This document shows positions 17,645 through 26,311 of a stretch of DNA of 64,000 nucleotides, one piece after another; positions within the stretch are counted from its first letter, which is position 1; the number at the start of each line of letters is the position of its first letter. The DNA is taken from the NCBI GenBank assembly GCA_004556055.1, contig SFIW01000008.1:1-64000 (forward strand), in the 5' to 3' direction. Position numbers and translations under genes: made by a program. Below the pieces are notes generated by a model, which saw nothing but the letters and a program-made list of their open reading frames with translations, did not search any database and was not told where the DNA came from. The DNA is from Planctomycetaceae bacterium. Its GTDB lineage: Bacteria; Planctomycetota; Planctomycetia; Pirellulales; Thermoguttaceae.

Positions 17645-18289
17645 ATGACCTATCGTAACCTTCTTCTTTCCGTCGCCGCTCTCTTCGTTGCCGCTTCTAG
17701 CGCTTTCGCTGGCGATTGCGTCGCTCCTTGCACGCCCGTCACTCCTTCCTGTGACGCGACTCCGGCCGCTTGCGCGCCCGTTTGCGCTCCCGTCGCTTGC
17801 AAGACGATCACCGTTCCTTGCATCCGTCCTCTCGCCACGTTGAAGGCTGCCGCGTCTTGCGCCGTCGCCGACGTCAATTGCGCCGCCGCCAACATCAAGG
17901 CTCGTCTTGCCGCTCTTAAGCCCTGCTGCACCGTCGCTCCTTGCACTCCCGCTTGCGTCGCTCCTTGCGCGCCTGCCGCTCCTTCCTGCGAAGCCGCTCC
18001 GGCTCCTTGCGCTCCTGCCGCTCCTTCTTGCGAAGCCGCTCCGGCTCCTTGCGCTCCTGCCGCTCCTTCCTGCGAAGCCGCTCCTTCTTGCGCTCCCGCG
18101 ACCTGCGCGCTTCCTTGCGTCAAGTTCTCCTGCAACATTAAGCCCTTCCAGGCTCTGAAGGCTCGTTTCGCGCGTCCTTGCATCGCCGCTCCCGCGTGTG
18201 TCGCTCCTTGCGCTCCCGCCGCTCCTTCCTGCGAAGCCGCTCCGGCTCCTGCTTGCGCGCCTGTCGCTCCTTGCGCTCCCGCTTGCTAA
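17645..18289 (+). CDS. Exported Cys/Ala/Pro-rich repeat protein
   Basis: The 214-residue protein begins with a Sec signal (MTYRNLLLSVAALFVAASSAFAG) and a well-placed AGGAG ribosome site. The mature part is dominated by Cys, Ala and Pro: CAPxCAPVC segments and a 14-residue unit APSCEAAPAPCAPA, three times in tandem and once more near the C-terminus. A less repetitive block (LATLKAAASCAVADVNCAAANI) resembles a short helical element, and a related one recurs as KPFQALKARFARPC. The composition suggests a disulfide-rich structural or surface protein. No catalytic motif is present and no family is recognised. A strong terminator follows. Confidence 0.78.
   Translation: MTYRNLLLSVAALFVAASSAFAGDCVAPCTPVTPSCDATPAACAPVCAPVACKTITVPCIRPLATLKAAASCAVADVNCAAANIKARLAALKPCCTVAPCTPACVAPCAPAAPSCEAAPAPCAPAAPSCEAAPAPCAPAAPSCEAAPSCAPATCALPCVKFSCNIKPFQALKARFARPCIAAPACVAPCAPAAPSCEAAPAPACAPVAPCAPAC
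17960..18085 (+). repeat. Three tandem 42-bp units inside the Cys-rich gene
   Basis: Units at 17960-18001, 18002-18043 and 18044-18085 begin GCTCCTTGCG and encode APSCEAAPAPCAPA-type residues in phase. The third diverges only at its end. A fourth copy lies at about 18203-18244. The unit length is a multiple of three, so copy-number change would keep frame. Confidence 0.85.
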
Positions 18290-18364
18290 TTACGGCTTTG
18301 ACTTCGAGACGCTTCCTGATCTCTCAACCCAATTCGTCGGGAAGCTTCTCTAAGCTATAGTTCA

Positions 18365-18403
18365 AGAGCCCGCAGAACTCCTTGTCCTGCGGCTCTTTTT
18401 TTA
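18365..18403 (+). terminator. Terminator after the Cys-rich gene
   Basis: AGAGCC-GCAG/CTGC-GGCTCT arms, with one bulged base, are followed by T8. The T-run overlaps the last codons of the converging kdsA gene. Confidence 0.85.
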
Positions 18404-19246
18404 TTTGTTCAACGCCTTGCGGATCTTCAGAACGTCTCTAAGTACTTCAGGAAGTTCCGGCAACGAAAGCATGTTCGCCCCGTCGCTGGGAGATTGACGC
18501 GGATCGAAATGCGTCTCCAAAAAGAGCGCGTCGATCCCCACCGCAGCGGCGGCTCGCGCTAACGGCGCGACAAATTCCCGAGCCCCTCCCGATTTTCCGC
18601 CGTCTGCGCTCGGCTTCTGCACGCTGTGCGTCGCGTCGAAGAGTACTGGAACTCCGAATCCCCTCATGATCGGAAGCGCGCGAAAATCATTCACCAACGA
18701 TCCGTAGCCGAAAAATGTTCCGCGATCTCCCAAAAGAATATTGGGACATCCGAACGCGCAAAGTTTCTCGACGACAAAGCGCATATCCGTCGGCGCCATG
18801 AATTGTCCTTTTTTCACGTGCGTTGGTTTACCAGTGCGCGCGGCGGCGGCGAGTAAGTCTGTCTGACGCGCGAGAAACGCCGGAATTTGAATCAGGTCGA
18901 CGACCTCGCCTACCGGCCCCGCTTGATATGGTTCATGGACGTCCGTCGTGACCGGAACGTTGAGCTCCCGTCGTACTCGGGCAAGTATTTCAAGCCCCTT
19001 TTCAAGGCCCGGTCCTCGCCACGAATCGACGCTCGTGCGGTTCGCTTTATCGAAAGAACCTTTGAATACTAATCCCAAATCAAATCCCTCTCCCTTGAGG
19101 GCGGCGACGATTCGACAAAGTTCTTCCGCAATTTGAAAGGACGTCTCTTCTTCCAAAACGCAAGGACCCGCGATTAAAAGAAGGGGAGCTCCTTCGCCGC
19201 ACTCGCACGAACCGATCGTTACTCTCTTGTTTGGACGCGCCGTCAT
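18401..19246 (-). CDS. kdsA: 3-deoxy-8-phosphooctulonate synthase
   Basis: The enzyme condenses arabinose-5-phosphate with phosphoenolpyruvate to give Kdo-8-phosphate, the first committed step to the Kdo of lipopolysaccharide. Diagnostic blocks are LLIAGPCVLEEE, FKGSFDKANRTS, RGPGLEKGL, VTTDVHEPYQ, IQIPAFLARQTDLL, KKGQFMAPTDM, GDRGTFFGYG and FDATHSVQKP. Its length of about 281 residues is normal. I chose the ATG at 19246 because GGAG lies 7 bases before it; an ATG two codons upstream is too close to that site. The gene converges on the Cys-rich gene, and its presence implies a Gram-negative type outer membrane. Confidence 0.96.
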   Translation of the reverse strand: MTARPNKRVTIGSCECGEGAPLLLIAGPCVLEEETSFQIAEELCRIVAALKGEGFDLGLVFKGSFDKANRTSVDSWRGPGLEKGLEILARVRRELNVPVTTDVHEPYQAGPVGEVVDLIQIPAFLARQTDLLAAAARTGKPTHVKKGQFMAPTDMRFVVEKLCAFGCPNILLGDRGTFFGYGSLVNDFRALPIMRGFGVPVLFDATHSVQKPSADGGKSGGAREFVAPLARAAAAVGIDALFLETHFDPRQSPSDGANMLSLPELPEVLRDVLKIRKALNK

Positions 19247-19340
19247 TGACATTCTCCAAAATCTTAAAATATTTTAATTCGATGGGAAATAATATTTTTT
19301 TTATTAAGAAATGTCAAGAGTCCTTCGGAATCCTTTATCC

Positions 19341-19368
19341 TTGACGATTCAAGTATCATATGTAAAAT
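19341..19368 (+). promoter_or_regulatory. Candidate promoter of the RND efflux operon
   Basis: TTGACG (19341-19346), a 16-base spacer and TAAAAT (19363-19368) lie in AT-rich DNA about 80 bases before the adaptor gene. No regulator gene is adjacent. Confidence 0.5.
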
Positions 19369-19448
19369 AGGGTAGAATAAATTTTTGCGTAACTTTGCTA
19401 TAGTTCGCAAATTATCTAACTGTCGCTTTTATAGTCGCAGGTTAAATT

Positions 19449-20759
19449 ATGATGAAAAACTATCAAAAGAAGCGTTGGGGGTGCAGAAACGCCTGTGCGT
19501 TATCTTTGCTTCTTATTGTTTTCTTTGGAGCTTCGTGCGATCGTCAAAAGAACGTCCCCGCGACGGGAACGCAAGTAGGCTCGAGCGCGCGCGTTGTGCG
19601 TCCATATATTGTCGAAAAGGGAGCGTTGACGGAGACGCGCACTTTTCCCGTCGTTCTTAAAGAGGGAATGTCAGCGAAATTATCGTTTCGCGTCGCTGGT
19701 AAGCTAGATGGATTCAGCGTGGTTCCCGGTCGGCGTTTTGAGAAGGGGGAGCTTGTAGCGAGTTTGGATCCGCGCGATTATCAGCTGATCGTGGACCGCG
19801 CGAAGGAAGCGCTCAAAGAAGCGAACGCCGCGCGCCGAGCGATGGAAACAGGAGCGCGTCCCGAGGATCTTGCGACGGCGGAAGCTACGTACGAGGCCGC
19901 GAAATCGCAGCGCGAGACTGCGGAAAAGCAGTTTAAGCGAATGGAGAGTCTTCGCCAGGACGAGGCCGTTTCAGTGATGCAGTACGATTTGGCGAAGTCG
20001 ACGTACGACGCCGCAGTCGCCGCGGAACGCGCTGCGGATAAGAACCTTGAAAAGGCGCAGGTTGGCGCGCGCGCGGAAGAGATTGAAATGATCAAAGCGA
20101 AGATTGCCGGTCTGGAAATCGATCTGCAACTTGCTGAGAATAAACTCGCCGATACGAAACTTTACGCGCCCTTCGCGGGGATTGTCTCGGAAAAGTTTTT
20201 CGAAGATCACGAGACCGTCGCGCCGGGTATTGCGGTTTTGACGTTAGTCGACGACAAGTCCTTTGAAGGTGAGATCGGAATAACGGAAGAATTGGCGCTG
20301 CGTCTTAAAGACGTGGAGAAGATCGAATGTCGGTTCGAAGCGATTCCTGGCAAGACGTTTGACGCGACGATCAAAGAGACTTCGACGACCGTTCAGAAGG
20401 ACACGCGCACCTATTTAATGACGATTAGCGTCGACGCGACGGAAGAGGACGGCGCTCTTCTTGGAATGGTCGGAACAGCGCGTATCGATTTCAAAATATC
20501 CGACGGAGCGATTTACGTTCCGACGTCGTCTCTGGTCGTCGGAACAGACGATTCAGGCGAGCCTTCGGCGTCGGCAACGCACGTGTGGTTGATCGACGCG
20601 TCGAGTAAGACGTTGTCGCGCCGCGCTGTGGAAGTAGGCGATTCGGCGGACGATCGCACGCGGATTCTTTCGGGTTTGGAAGGGGGCGAAATGATCGTCG
20701 GCGCCGGCGCGCGTTATCTTTCAGACGGACAGGAAATTTGTTTGCAGGAAGCGCAGTGA
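19449..20759 (+). CDS. RND efflux periplasmic adaptor (membrane fusion protein)
   Basis: The 436-residue protein has an N-terminal lipoprotein signal ending FFGASC (C30). It then shows the usual adaptor order: a barrel-sandwich half (LSFRVAGKLDGFSVVPGRRF), a long alpha-helical hairpin (about residues 110-220, rich in Ala/Glu/Lys), the second lipoyl half (KLYAPFAGIVSEKFFEDHE), a beta-barrel and a membrane-proximal domain. It should link the inner-membrane pump at 20781 to an outer-membrane channel that is not encoded nearby. The two genes are 21 bases apart. The pump's substrate cannot be inferred. Confidence 0.9.
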   Translation: MMKNYQKKRWGCRNACALSLLLIVFFGASCDRQKNVPATGTQVGSSARVVRPYIVEKGALTETRTFPVVLKEGMSAKLSFRVAGKLDGFSVVPGRRFEKGELVASLDPRDYQLIVDRAKEALKEANAARRAMETGARPEDLATAEATYEAAKSQRETAEKQFKRMESLRQDEAVSVMQYDLAKSTYDAAVAAERAADKNLEKAQVGARAEEIEMIKAKIAGLEIDLQLAENKLADTKLYAPFAGIVSEKFFEDHETVAPGIAVLTLVDDKSFEGEIGITEELALRLKDVEKIECRFEAIPGKTFDATIKETSTTVQKDTRTYLMTISVDATEEDGALLGMVGTARIDFKISDGAIYVPTSSLVVGTDDSGEPSASATHVWLIDASSKTLSRRAVEVGDSADDRTRILSGLEGGEMIVGAGARYLSDGQEICLQEAQ

Positions 20760-20780
20760 CGCTCGAAAACGGTAGGAATT

Positions 20781-23700
20781 ATGTTGCCAAAATATGCGAT
20801 TAATAATCGCTTTGTCGTCGGATTCTGCGTTTTCCTGATCGTCGTGGGAGGAATATGGTCGTACTCCACCCTTGGACGACTCGAAGACCCTGAATTTTCG
20901 GTCAAAACGGCGGTTGTCGTAACCCTCTGTCCGGGCGCGTCCTCGGAAGAGATTGAAGAGCACGTGACGAACGTTGTCGAGCGCGCCGCTCAACAGATCA
21001 AAGATTTAAAACAAATACGCTCCATATCGAAACCGGGCGTTTCTATAGTTTTCGTCGATTTGAACGAAAGTCTCGATCCGAAGAAAATGAGCGAACGGTG
21101 GTCGGATCTTCGCAATAAACTCTCGACAGTGAAGGCGGAACTTCCCGTCTTCGCCCTCCCTCCGATCGTGAACGACGACTTTGGGGACGTCTACGGTTGC
21201 GTCTTCGCGTTGACGGCGGACGGGTTTAGCGACGAGGAATTGATCAAAGAAGCGCGCGCGCTTCAGAAGGAGCTGCTCCTTGTCGATCAAGTCCGGCGCG
21301 TAGAATTATGGGGGCTTCCAGAGGAGCGAATCGAGGTTGAGATGTCTCGCGCGAGGATGGCGGAGTTAAACGTACGTCCCGCGACGATTATCTTCATGCT
21401 TAAGCGTCAGAATCTCTCGCTCGACGCCGGGACGATGAATATCGACGGTTCGAAAATCCGCATAGCGCCCGAGGGACAGTTTGAATCCCTCGAAGAGATT
21501 GAGAATCTTCTTCTTCCCGACGGCGACAGCGAAGTTTCGATGAATCTGCTTGCGTCGGCGCTTTCTGAAACGCAACTTGCGTCGGCGGCGTCGCGAATGA
21601 ACGACTCGGTTGGCGCCGGTCGGCGTCAGATTCGTCTGAAGGACGTCGCGACGGTGCGCCGAATCTCGAACGAAGAGCCGACGAAGCTCATGCGTTCCAA
21701 CGGCGAACGCGCGGTCGTGATCGCGCTTTCGCCGATTCCGAACGGGAACGTCTTCAAAATGGGGGAGGGGGTGCGCAAGACTCTTGACGAAGCGCTCAAG
21801 AACATGCCCGTCGGGTTCCGTATTGAAGACGTGAGTTATCAACCCGACAGCGTTAAGGTTTCGATTCACGCCTTTACGAAAAATCTTTACGAAGCGATTA
21901 CCATCGTGACGATAGTGGTCATGCTCGCCATGGGATGGAAGAGCGGCATATTGATCACGGGCAGTCTTTTAATCGTGATATTGGGAACGTTTTGCGTTCT
22001 TCGCGCGCTTGGAGTCGACCTTCAACGCACGTCTCTCGGCGCGCTCATCGTCGCGCTTGGAATTCTCGTGGACGACGCGGTCGTCGTCGGCGATATGATC
22101 CTGGTGCGCATGCAGCGCGGGATGGCTCGCAAAGAAGCGTGCGTAGAAGGCGCGAGTCGCGCGTCGATGCAACTCCTCGGCGCGACGATCGTCGGCGCCT
22201 TGGCGTTCTGGCCCGTCTTCCTTTCTCCGAATATGACCGGCGAGTACGCGGGCTCTCTCTTCATCGTTGTTGGCGTTTCCCTTATCATTAGCTGGTTTAT
22301 CGCGATGTTGCAAACGCCGGTGGTCTACTACTGGTTCGTGAAGCCCAAGCCGATCAAAAACGGGGCGGATCCTCACGCGGGGCCCGTCTATCGCATCTAT
22401 CGCCATACCCTTGAAGCGACGTTGCGATTTCGATATTTGACGTTGTTAGGGTTGCTCGTCGCTCTCTTTTTCGCGGGCGTTGGATTTACGCGTATTCCGC
22501 AAATCTTTTTCCCGCGAGCGCAGCGCGCGCAGTTCATGATCGACTATTGGCAGCCTGAAGGAACGTCAATTTCGCGCGTGTCGGAAGATTTACGCAAAGT
22601 TGAGGATTATTTAGCGTCGCAAGAGGGCGTGACGAACGTCGCGAGCTTCATCGGCGCGGGCCCGCCGCGATTCTACCTACCGTACGAGCCGGAACTGCCC
22701 AATTCGAGCTACGCGCAGATCGTCGTGAACGTCGACTCTCTGAAGCGAATCGACGAGATTCTCGAACCGTGCGAAGAATGGATGACGATTCATTGCCCGG
22801 AAGCGGAAGTTCGCGCGCAACGCTTTGCTCTCGGGCCGACGACGAAATCGGAGGTCGAGGTGCGCGTTAGCGGGCCGGATCATAAGAAATTGCGACTTAT
22901 CGCCGACCAGATCAAAGAGATCTTCCGCGCGGAAGAAGACGCGAAGTTCGTTCGCGACGACTGGCGGCAATACGTCGCTAATTGGCGACCGTACTATTCG
23001 CAGACGAAGGGACAGCAAGCGTTGATTTCTCGAAGCGAGACGCTCCTAGCGCTTCGATGGGCGACGAAAGGTATTCCTTGCGGGTACTATGCGCAAGACG
23101 AGGAGCAGCTTCCGATCGTTTTACGCGCCGCGCGCGAGGATCGAAACGATCTCGAAACGCTTCGCAATATTCCCGTGTGGGGAATCGGTCCCAAGAGCGT
23201 TCCTCTTTCGCAGGTTTGCGAAGGTATTCGCTTCGATTGGGAACCGGGCGTTATCTGTCGGCGCGACCGGATTCCCACGATCACCGTCGGCGCGGATCCG
23301 ATTCACGGCTCATGGTCTGATCTGGTTAAGTCCGTGCGTCCTAAGATCGACGCGCTGGAGTTGCCAGAAGGGTATGCCATTGAATATGGCGGACAGCTGG
23401 AACGTTCGATCGACGCCACCAAAGCGCTTGTGGGCATGACCCCGATCGCCTTCCTCTTTATGGCGATTATCGTCGTCGCGCTCTTCAACGGGATCATTCA
23501 ACCGCTGATTATCGTTTTGACTTTCCCCCTCGCTCTCATCGGAATCACGCTGGGAATGCTCCTGCTGGGCAAACCCTTTGGGTTCATGGCGCTTATCGGC
23601 GTCATGAGTTTGCTCGGAATGATGGTTCGCAACGGGGTCGTCCTGATGGATCAGATCGAGGAAGATTTGAGAAAGGGATTGAGCCCTTACGAATCGATCG

Positions 23701-23948
23701 TCGATTCGTGCGTAGAGAGAATGAGGCCGGTGACGGTCGCCGCGCTGACGGTGATCGTCGGCATGATCCCGCTCTTAAAGGATCCTCTTTTCGATTCGAT
23801 GGCGACCGCGATCATGTTCGGACTAATCTTTGGAACAGCGTTGACTTTATACGTCGTTCCGATCTTCTACTCGATCCTCTTCCGTGTGAAGACGGATAAG
23901 AAGTCTCGCGCGCTCGCGCTAGGAGCGAAGAAGGACGCGACTAAATAA
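20781..23948 (+). CDS. RND efflux inner-membrane transporter (AcrB/HAE1-like)
   Basis: The 1055-residue length and layout fit a complete RND pump: TM1 near residues 10-30 (NNRFVVGFCVFLIVVGGIW), a first porter loop, TM2-6 near 360-500, TM7 near 550, a second porter loop and TM8-12 near 880-1040. The proton-relay pair is present in TM4 within ALGILVDDAVVVGD (D431, D432), and GLIFGTALTLYVVPIFY near the end matches TM12. It should use the proton gradient to export drugs or other small molecules. Sequence style (LEDPEFSVKTAVV) is close to the acriflavin-resistance branch rather than CusA. No outer-membrane factor follows. Confidence 0.93.
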   Translation: MLPKYAINNRFVVGFCVFLIVVGGIWSYSTLGRLEDPEFSVKTAVVVTLCPGASSEEIEEHVTNVVERAAQQIKDLKQIRSISKPGVSIVFVDLNESLDPKKMSERWSDLRNKLSTVKAELPVFALPPIVNDDFGDVYGCVFALTADGFSDEELIKEARALQKELLLVDQVRRVELWGLPEERIEVEMSRARMAELNVRPATIIFMLKRQNLSLDAGTMNIDGSKIRIAPEGQFESLEEIENLLLPDGDSEVSMNLLASALSETQLASAASRMNDSVGAGRRQIRLKDVATVRRISNEEPTKLMRSNGERAVVIALSPIPNGNVFKMGEGVRKTLDEALKNMPVGFRIEDVSYQPDSVKVSIHAFTKNLYEAITIVTIVVMLAMGWKSGILITGSLLIVILGTFCVLRALGVDLQRTSLGALIVALGILVDDAVVVGDMILVRMQRGMARKEACVEGASRASMQLLGATIVGALAFWPVFLSPNMTGEYAGSLFIVVGVSLIISWFIAMLQTPVVYYWFVKPKPIKNGADPHAGPVYRIYRHTLEATLRFRYLTLLGLLVALFFAGVGFTRIPQIFFPRAQRAQFMIDYWQPEGTSISRVSEDLRKVEDYLASQEGVTNVASFIGAGPPRFYLPYEPELPNSSYAQIVVNVDSLKRIDEILEPCEEWMTIHCPEAEVRAQRFALGPTTKSEVEVRVSGPDHKKLRLIADQIKEIFRAEEDAKFVRDDWRQYVANWRPYYSQTKGQQALISRSETLLALRWATKGIPCGYYAQDEEQLPIVLRAAREDRNDLETLRNIPVWGIGPKSVPLSQVCEGIRFDWEPGVICRRDRIPTITVGADPIHGSWSDLVKSVRPKIDALELPEGYAIEYGGQLERSIDATKALVGMTPIAFLFMAIIVVALFNGIIQPLIIVLTFPLALIGITLGMLLLGKPFGFMALIGVMSLLGMMVRNGVVLMDQIEEDLRKGLSPYESIVDSCVERMRPVTVAALTVIVGMIPLLKDPLFDSMATAIMFGLIFGTALTLYVVPIFYSILFRVKTDKKSRALALGAKKDATK

Positions 23949-23981
23949 ATAAACTCTCGCCGCGAAAGCCCGAAATGAAAG

Positions 23982-24011
23982 AACGCGCGTCTTAGATTCA
24001 AGGCGCGCGTT
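23982..24011. terminator. Hairpin between converging genes, possible terminator
   Basis: AACGCGCG/CGCGCGTT arms with a 14-base loop lie between the RND stop (23948) and the end of the minus-strand gene at 24018. The downstream T content is only partial on either strand (TTCTTTCATTT on minus), so efficiency is uncertain. Confidence 0.5.
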
Positions 24012-24017
24012 TGGCGT

Positions 24018-25100
24018 TTAATAGGTGGATGAAGCGGTTCCGTTCGGGGACAATGAAATCGGCGCGCCCTCGGGAAGGGGACGAAACGCCGTCATGTAGC
24101 CGAGCGTGAAGAGATATTTTTTGACGTCGTTGAGGTATCCGAAAGAATCGGGATAGACGAAAACCGTGATCGTCGTGTCGTCGCGAACGTACTTCAACAA
24201 ACGGTTGCGGAAGACAGAATCGGGATTCGCAAGCGCGTCGTCGACCGGTTCGCCGATCGTGTCGGACGTCGGAATACATTCGCCGTATTTGAAGTCGAAA
24301 TGGTAGGATAGCCCGTCGCCGTTGCGGTGGGTTCCAAGTTCGACGTAGTATTTGAAGACGTAGTTTTCGACCGGGCCGATCTTCTCTTCGAATTCACGGG
24401 GCGTGAGTTCTCCGCGATAATTCTTGAAGTTGAGCATGACGCGCTCTTGAAATTCGACGATGGGAACGTGCGAAAGCCTGCCTTTTTTCAGACAGAAGAA
24501 CCCTTCGCGTCCGTCCGCGACGCGTTTGGAGAGGGGCGTGGGGATATTCTCTAAGACGGTCGCTTTAGGGCGCGCCGCGACGAGCGCCTCTTTTTCTTTT
24601 CGGAGCCTGTCGAGTTTCTGCTCTTTGTCGACGAGGGAGCTCTTTAAGTCGAAACTTTCCTTTTCCTCGGCGCTCTTCTTCAACGATTCGCTTTGAAAAA
24701 GCGCGTCGAGTTCCGACATAAGGGATACGAGACGACGATGCTCGGCGTCGACGTTTTCCGTCTGTCGTTCGAGCGCAAGAAGCTGTTCGCTCGTCGTTTG
24801 CGCCTCCGCGCGATTTGTGTTGAGTTTTTCTTCGAGGTTTTCGAGCTCCGTCACTGCGGCGACGTACTCTTCGCGCTCGCGTTCTTCCTCCGCGCTTAAC
24901 GTCGATTCCGACTCCGCTTGCGCTTCCGAAAGACCCGACAATTCCGCCGACGCGTTTCGGACGCGCGCTCCCGCAACCATAATCAAGATGATTAACACCC
25001 CGACAAGGTTCGAGACGACGTCCAAAAAGGAATCCTGCCCATCCTCTAGTCGGTCTTCCGTCCTCGCGCGTCGCGCGATCTCTTTTCGTCTTCTTTTCAT
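24018..25100 (-). CDS. Membrane-anchored coiled-coil protein (MotB/ExbD-like N-terminus)
   Basis: The 360-residue protein has a basic N-terminus, then DGQDSFLDVVSNLVGVLIILIMVAGARV, one transmembrane helix with an Asp just before it, as in ExbD/MotB-type stator proteins. A long coiled coil (about residues 55-190, rich in Glu, Leu and Lys) and a compact C-terminal domain (YVELGTHRNGDGLSYHF, TTITVFVYPDSFGYLND) follow. It resembles conserved planctomycete proteins that pair with MotA/ExbB-like partners, but no partner is visible here. A mechanical or envelope role is inference. GGAAG precedes the ATG. Confidence 0.7.
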   Translation of the reverse strand: MKRRRKEIARRARTEDRLEDGQDSFLDVVSNLVGVLIILIMVAGARVRNASAELSGLSEAQAESESTLSAEEEREREEYVAAVTELENLEEKLNTNRAEAQTTSEQLLALERQTENVDAEHRRLVSLMSELDALFQSESLKKSAEEKESFDLKSSLVDKEQKLDRLRKEKEALVAARPKATVLENIPTPLSKRVADGREGFFCLKKGRLSHVPIVEFQERVMLNFKNYRGELTPREFEEKIGPVENYVFKYYVELGTHRNGDGLSYHFDFKYGECIPTSDTIGEPVDDALANPDSVFRNRLLKYVRDDTTITVFVYPDSFGYLNDVKKYLFTLGYMTAFRPLPEGAPISLSPNGTASSTY

Positions 25101-25210
25101 TCTTCTACTTCCAATCGGGGACGCGTCGTTCTCACTCCCTTGAGATACGAACTTTCCCGCGACGTATCATAACGAAGAAGAGACGTTCGCGCAAGACCGC
25201 GCCTCAGCCT

Positions 25211-25239
25211 TTGACGCGCGACGTCCCGCGCGTTACAAT
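25211..25239 (+). promoter_or_regulatory. Candidate promoter for the gene at 25282
   Basis: TTGACG (25211-25216), a 17-base spacer and TACAAT (25234-25239) are followed by a leader of about 35 bases and a GGAGG ribosome site. Confidence 0.6.
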
Positions 25240-25281
25240 GAAACGCGTCTCGTTATCCCTTAATTATAGGAGGCCTTTCGT

Positions 25282-26304
25282 ATGCGAAGTCTTACGCGGT
25301 TATGGATTGGTATTTGCGCTGTCGCCGCTGTCCTTACGGCTTTTTCGAACGACGCGTCGCGCGCGCAGGAAAAGAGCGCCGACGAACTGGTCGCGCTTCT
25401 CAAGAGCAAACTTTTGACGGAGCGCGACGTCGACGCCGCTCCGCGCTTCGACGTTATAACCTGCGATCAGTCGGGACCGCGTCTTACGATCTACAAGGGG
25501 GGCGCTGACTGGAACGATCCCGATTCCGTCCTTTGGAATTGGGAGCCTGCCGACTCTCTCCCGGAGACTGAAGCGAAACGTTTCTCCGCGATCGACGAAT
25601 GTAAACCGGCGTTAAACAATACCGCGGTTTTGACGAACGCTTCCGCAGGGGCGGTCGCCTTGATCCGATTGAACGATAAGAAAGTATTATTTTACGGTTT
25701 CGCGGGAGGAAATACTCATTCTGTTGCGCTTTTACCGGATGGAAACGTTGTTTCCGCGTCGAGTACGGGACGATTTCTTGCGCTTTTTGCGACTCCGGAG
25801 GGGGAAAGAGAAGCGGACGAGGAAGCGACGCCAATTTATAAGACGTTTGAACTCGACCAGGCGCACGGAGTGGTTTGGGACGCGAAGAGAAAGACGCTTT
25901 GGGCGTTAGGTTACGGCGCGCTTGTCGGGTACGAGTACGTCGGGACGAAGAGCGAGCCGGATTTGCGCGAAATTTTTCGTTTACCGCTGGAAGGAAAGTA
26001 TCGCTCAGGGCACGATCTGTATCCCGCGTCAGGTTACGACGCGCTTGTGACGACGGACGGAACCGGGATCAACGTATTCGATCCGGAGAAAAGGACGCTT
26101 ACGCGCGTTGCGGATTATCGAGATATCAAGAGCGTCTCCGTTTCACCCGACGGAGAAACCCTTGTGTTGAAGCCTACGGAAGAATGGTGGACGGAAAGCG
26201 TGTTATACGGAGACGCGTCGGAACGCGCGGCGGGAACGAAGAACGGCGCGCGCTTTTATAAGGCGCGTTGGTTCGTTCCCAACCGCTTTAGCGAACCGGA
26301 ATGA
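25282..26304 (+). CDS. Exported beta-propeller-like protein (DUF6528-like)
   Basis: The 340-residue protein starts with a Sec signal (RLWIGICAVAAVLTAFS, ending SRAQ), supported by AGGAGG 9 bases before the ATG. The body has repeated short strand motifs of a propeller: VITCDQSGPRLTIYKG, SVLWNWEPADS, HSVALLPDGNVVSASS, HGVVWDAKRKTLWALG and GHDLYPASGYDALV. The CDQ...W.W opening and the HGVVWD block recall DUF6528 proteins, but I cannot verify this. No catalytic residues are evident. It converges tail-to-tail with the next gene, leaving only 7 bases between stops. Confidence 0.7.
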   Translation: MRSLTRLWIGICAVAAVLTAFSNDASRAQEKSADELVALLKSKLLTERDVDAAPRFDVITCDQSGPRLTIYKGGADWNDPDSVLWNWEPADSLPETEAKRFSAIDECKPALNNTAVLTNASAGAVALIRLNDKKVLFYGFAGGNTHSVALLPDGNVVSASSTGRFLALFATPEGEREADEEATPIYKTFELDQAHGVVWDAKRKTLWALGYGALVGYEYVGTKSEPDLREIFRLPLEGKYRSGHDLYPASGYDALVTTDGTGINVFDPEKRTLTRVADYRDIKSVSVSPDGETLVLKPTEEWWTESVLYGDASERAAGTKNGARFYKARWFVPNRFSEPE

Positions 26305-26311
26305 TCCTCGG

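Noticed and set aside
17383..17658. Open frame of 91 codons running into the start of the Cys-rich gene
   Set aside because: It lacks a ribosome site, overlaps the next gene and shows no recognised family. Kept only as a possible decayed remnant.
17960..18244. Regularly spaced repeats that might suggest a CRISPR array
   Set aside because: The units are contiguous without spacers, keep reading frame and encode protein repeats.
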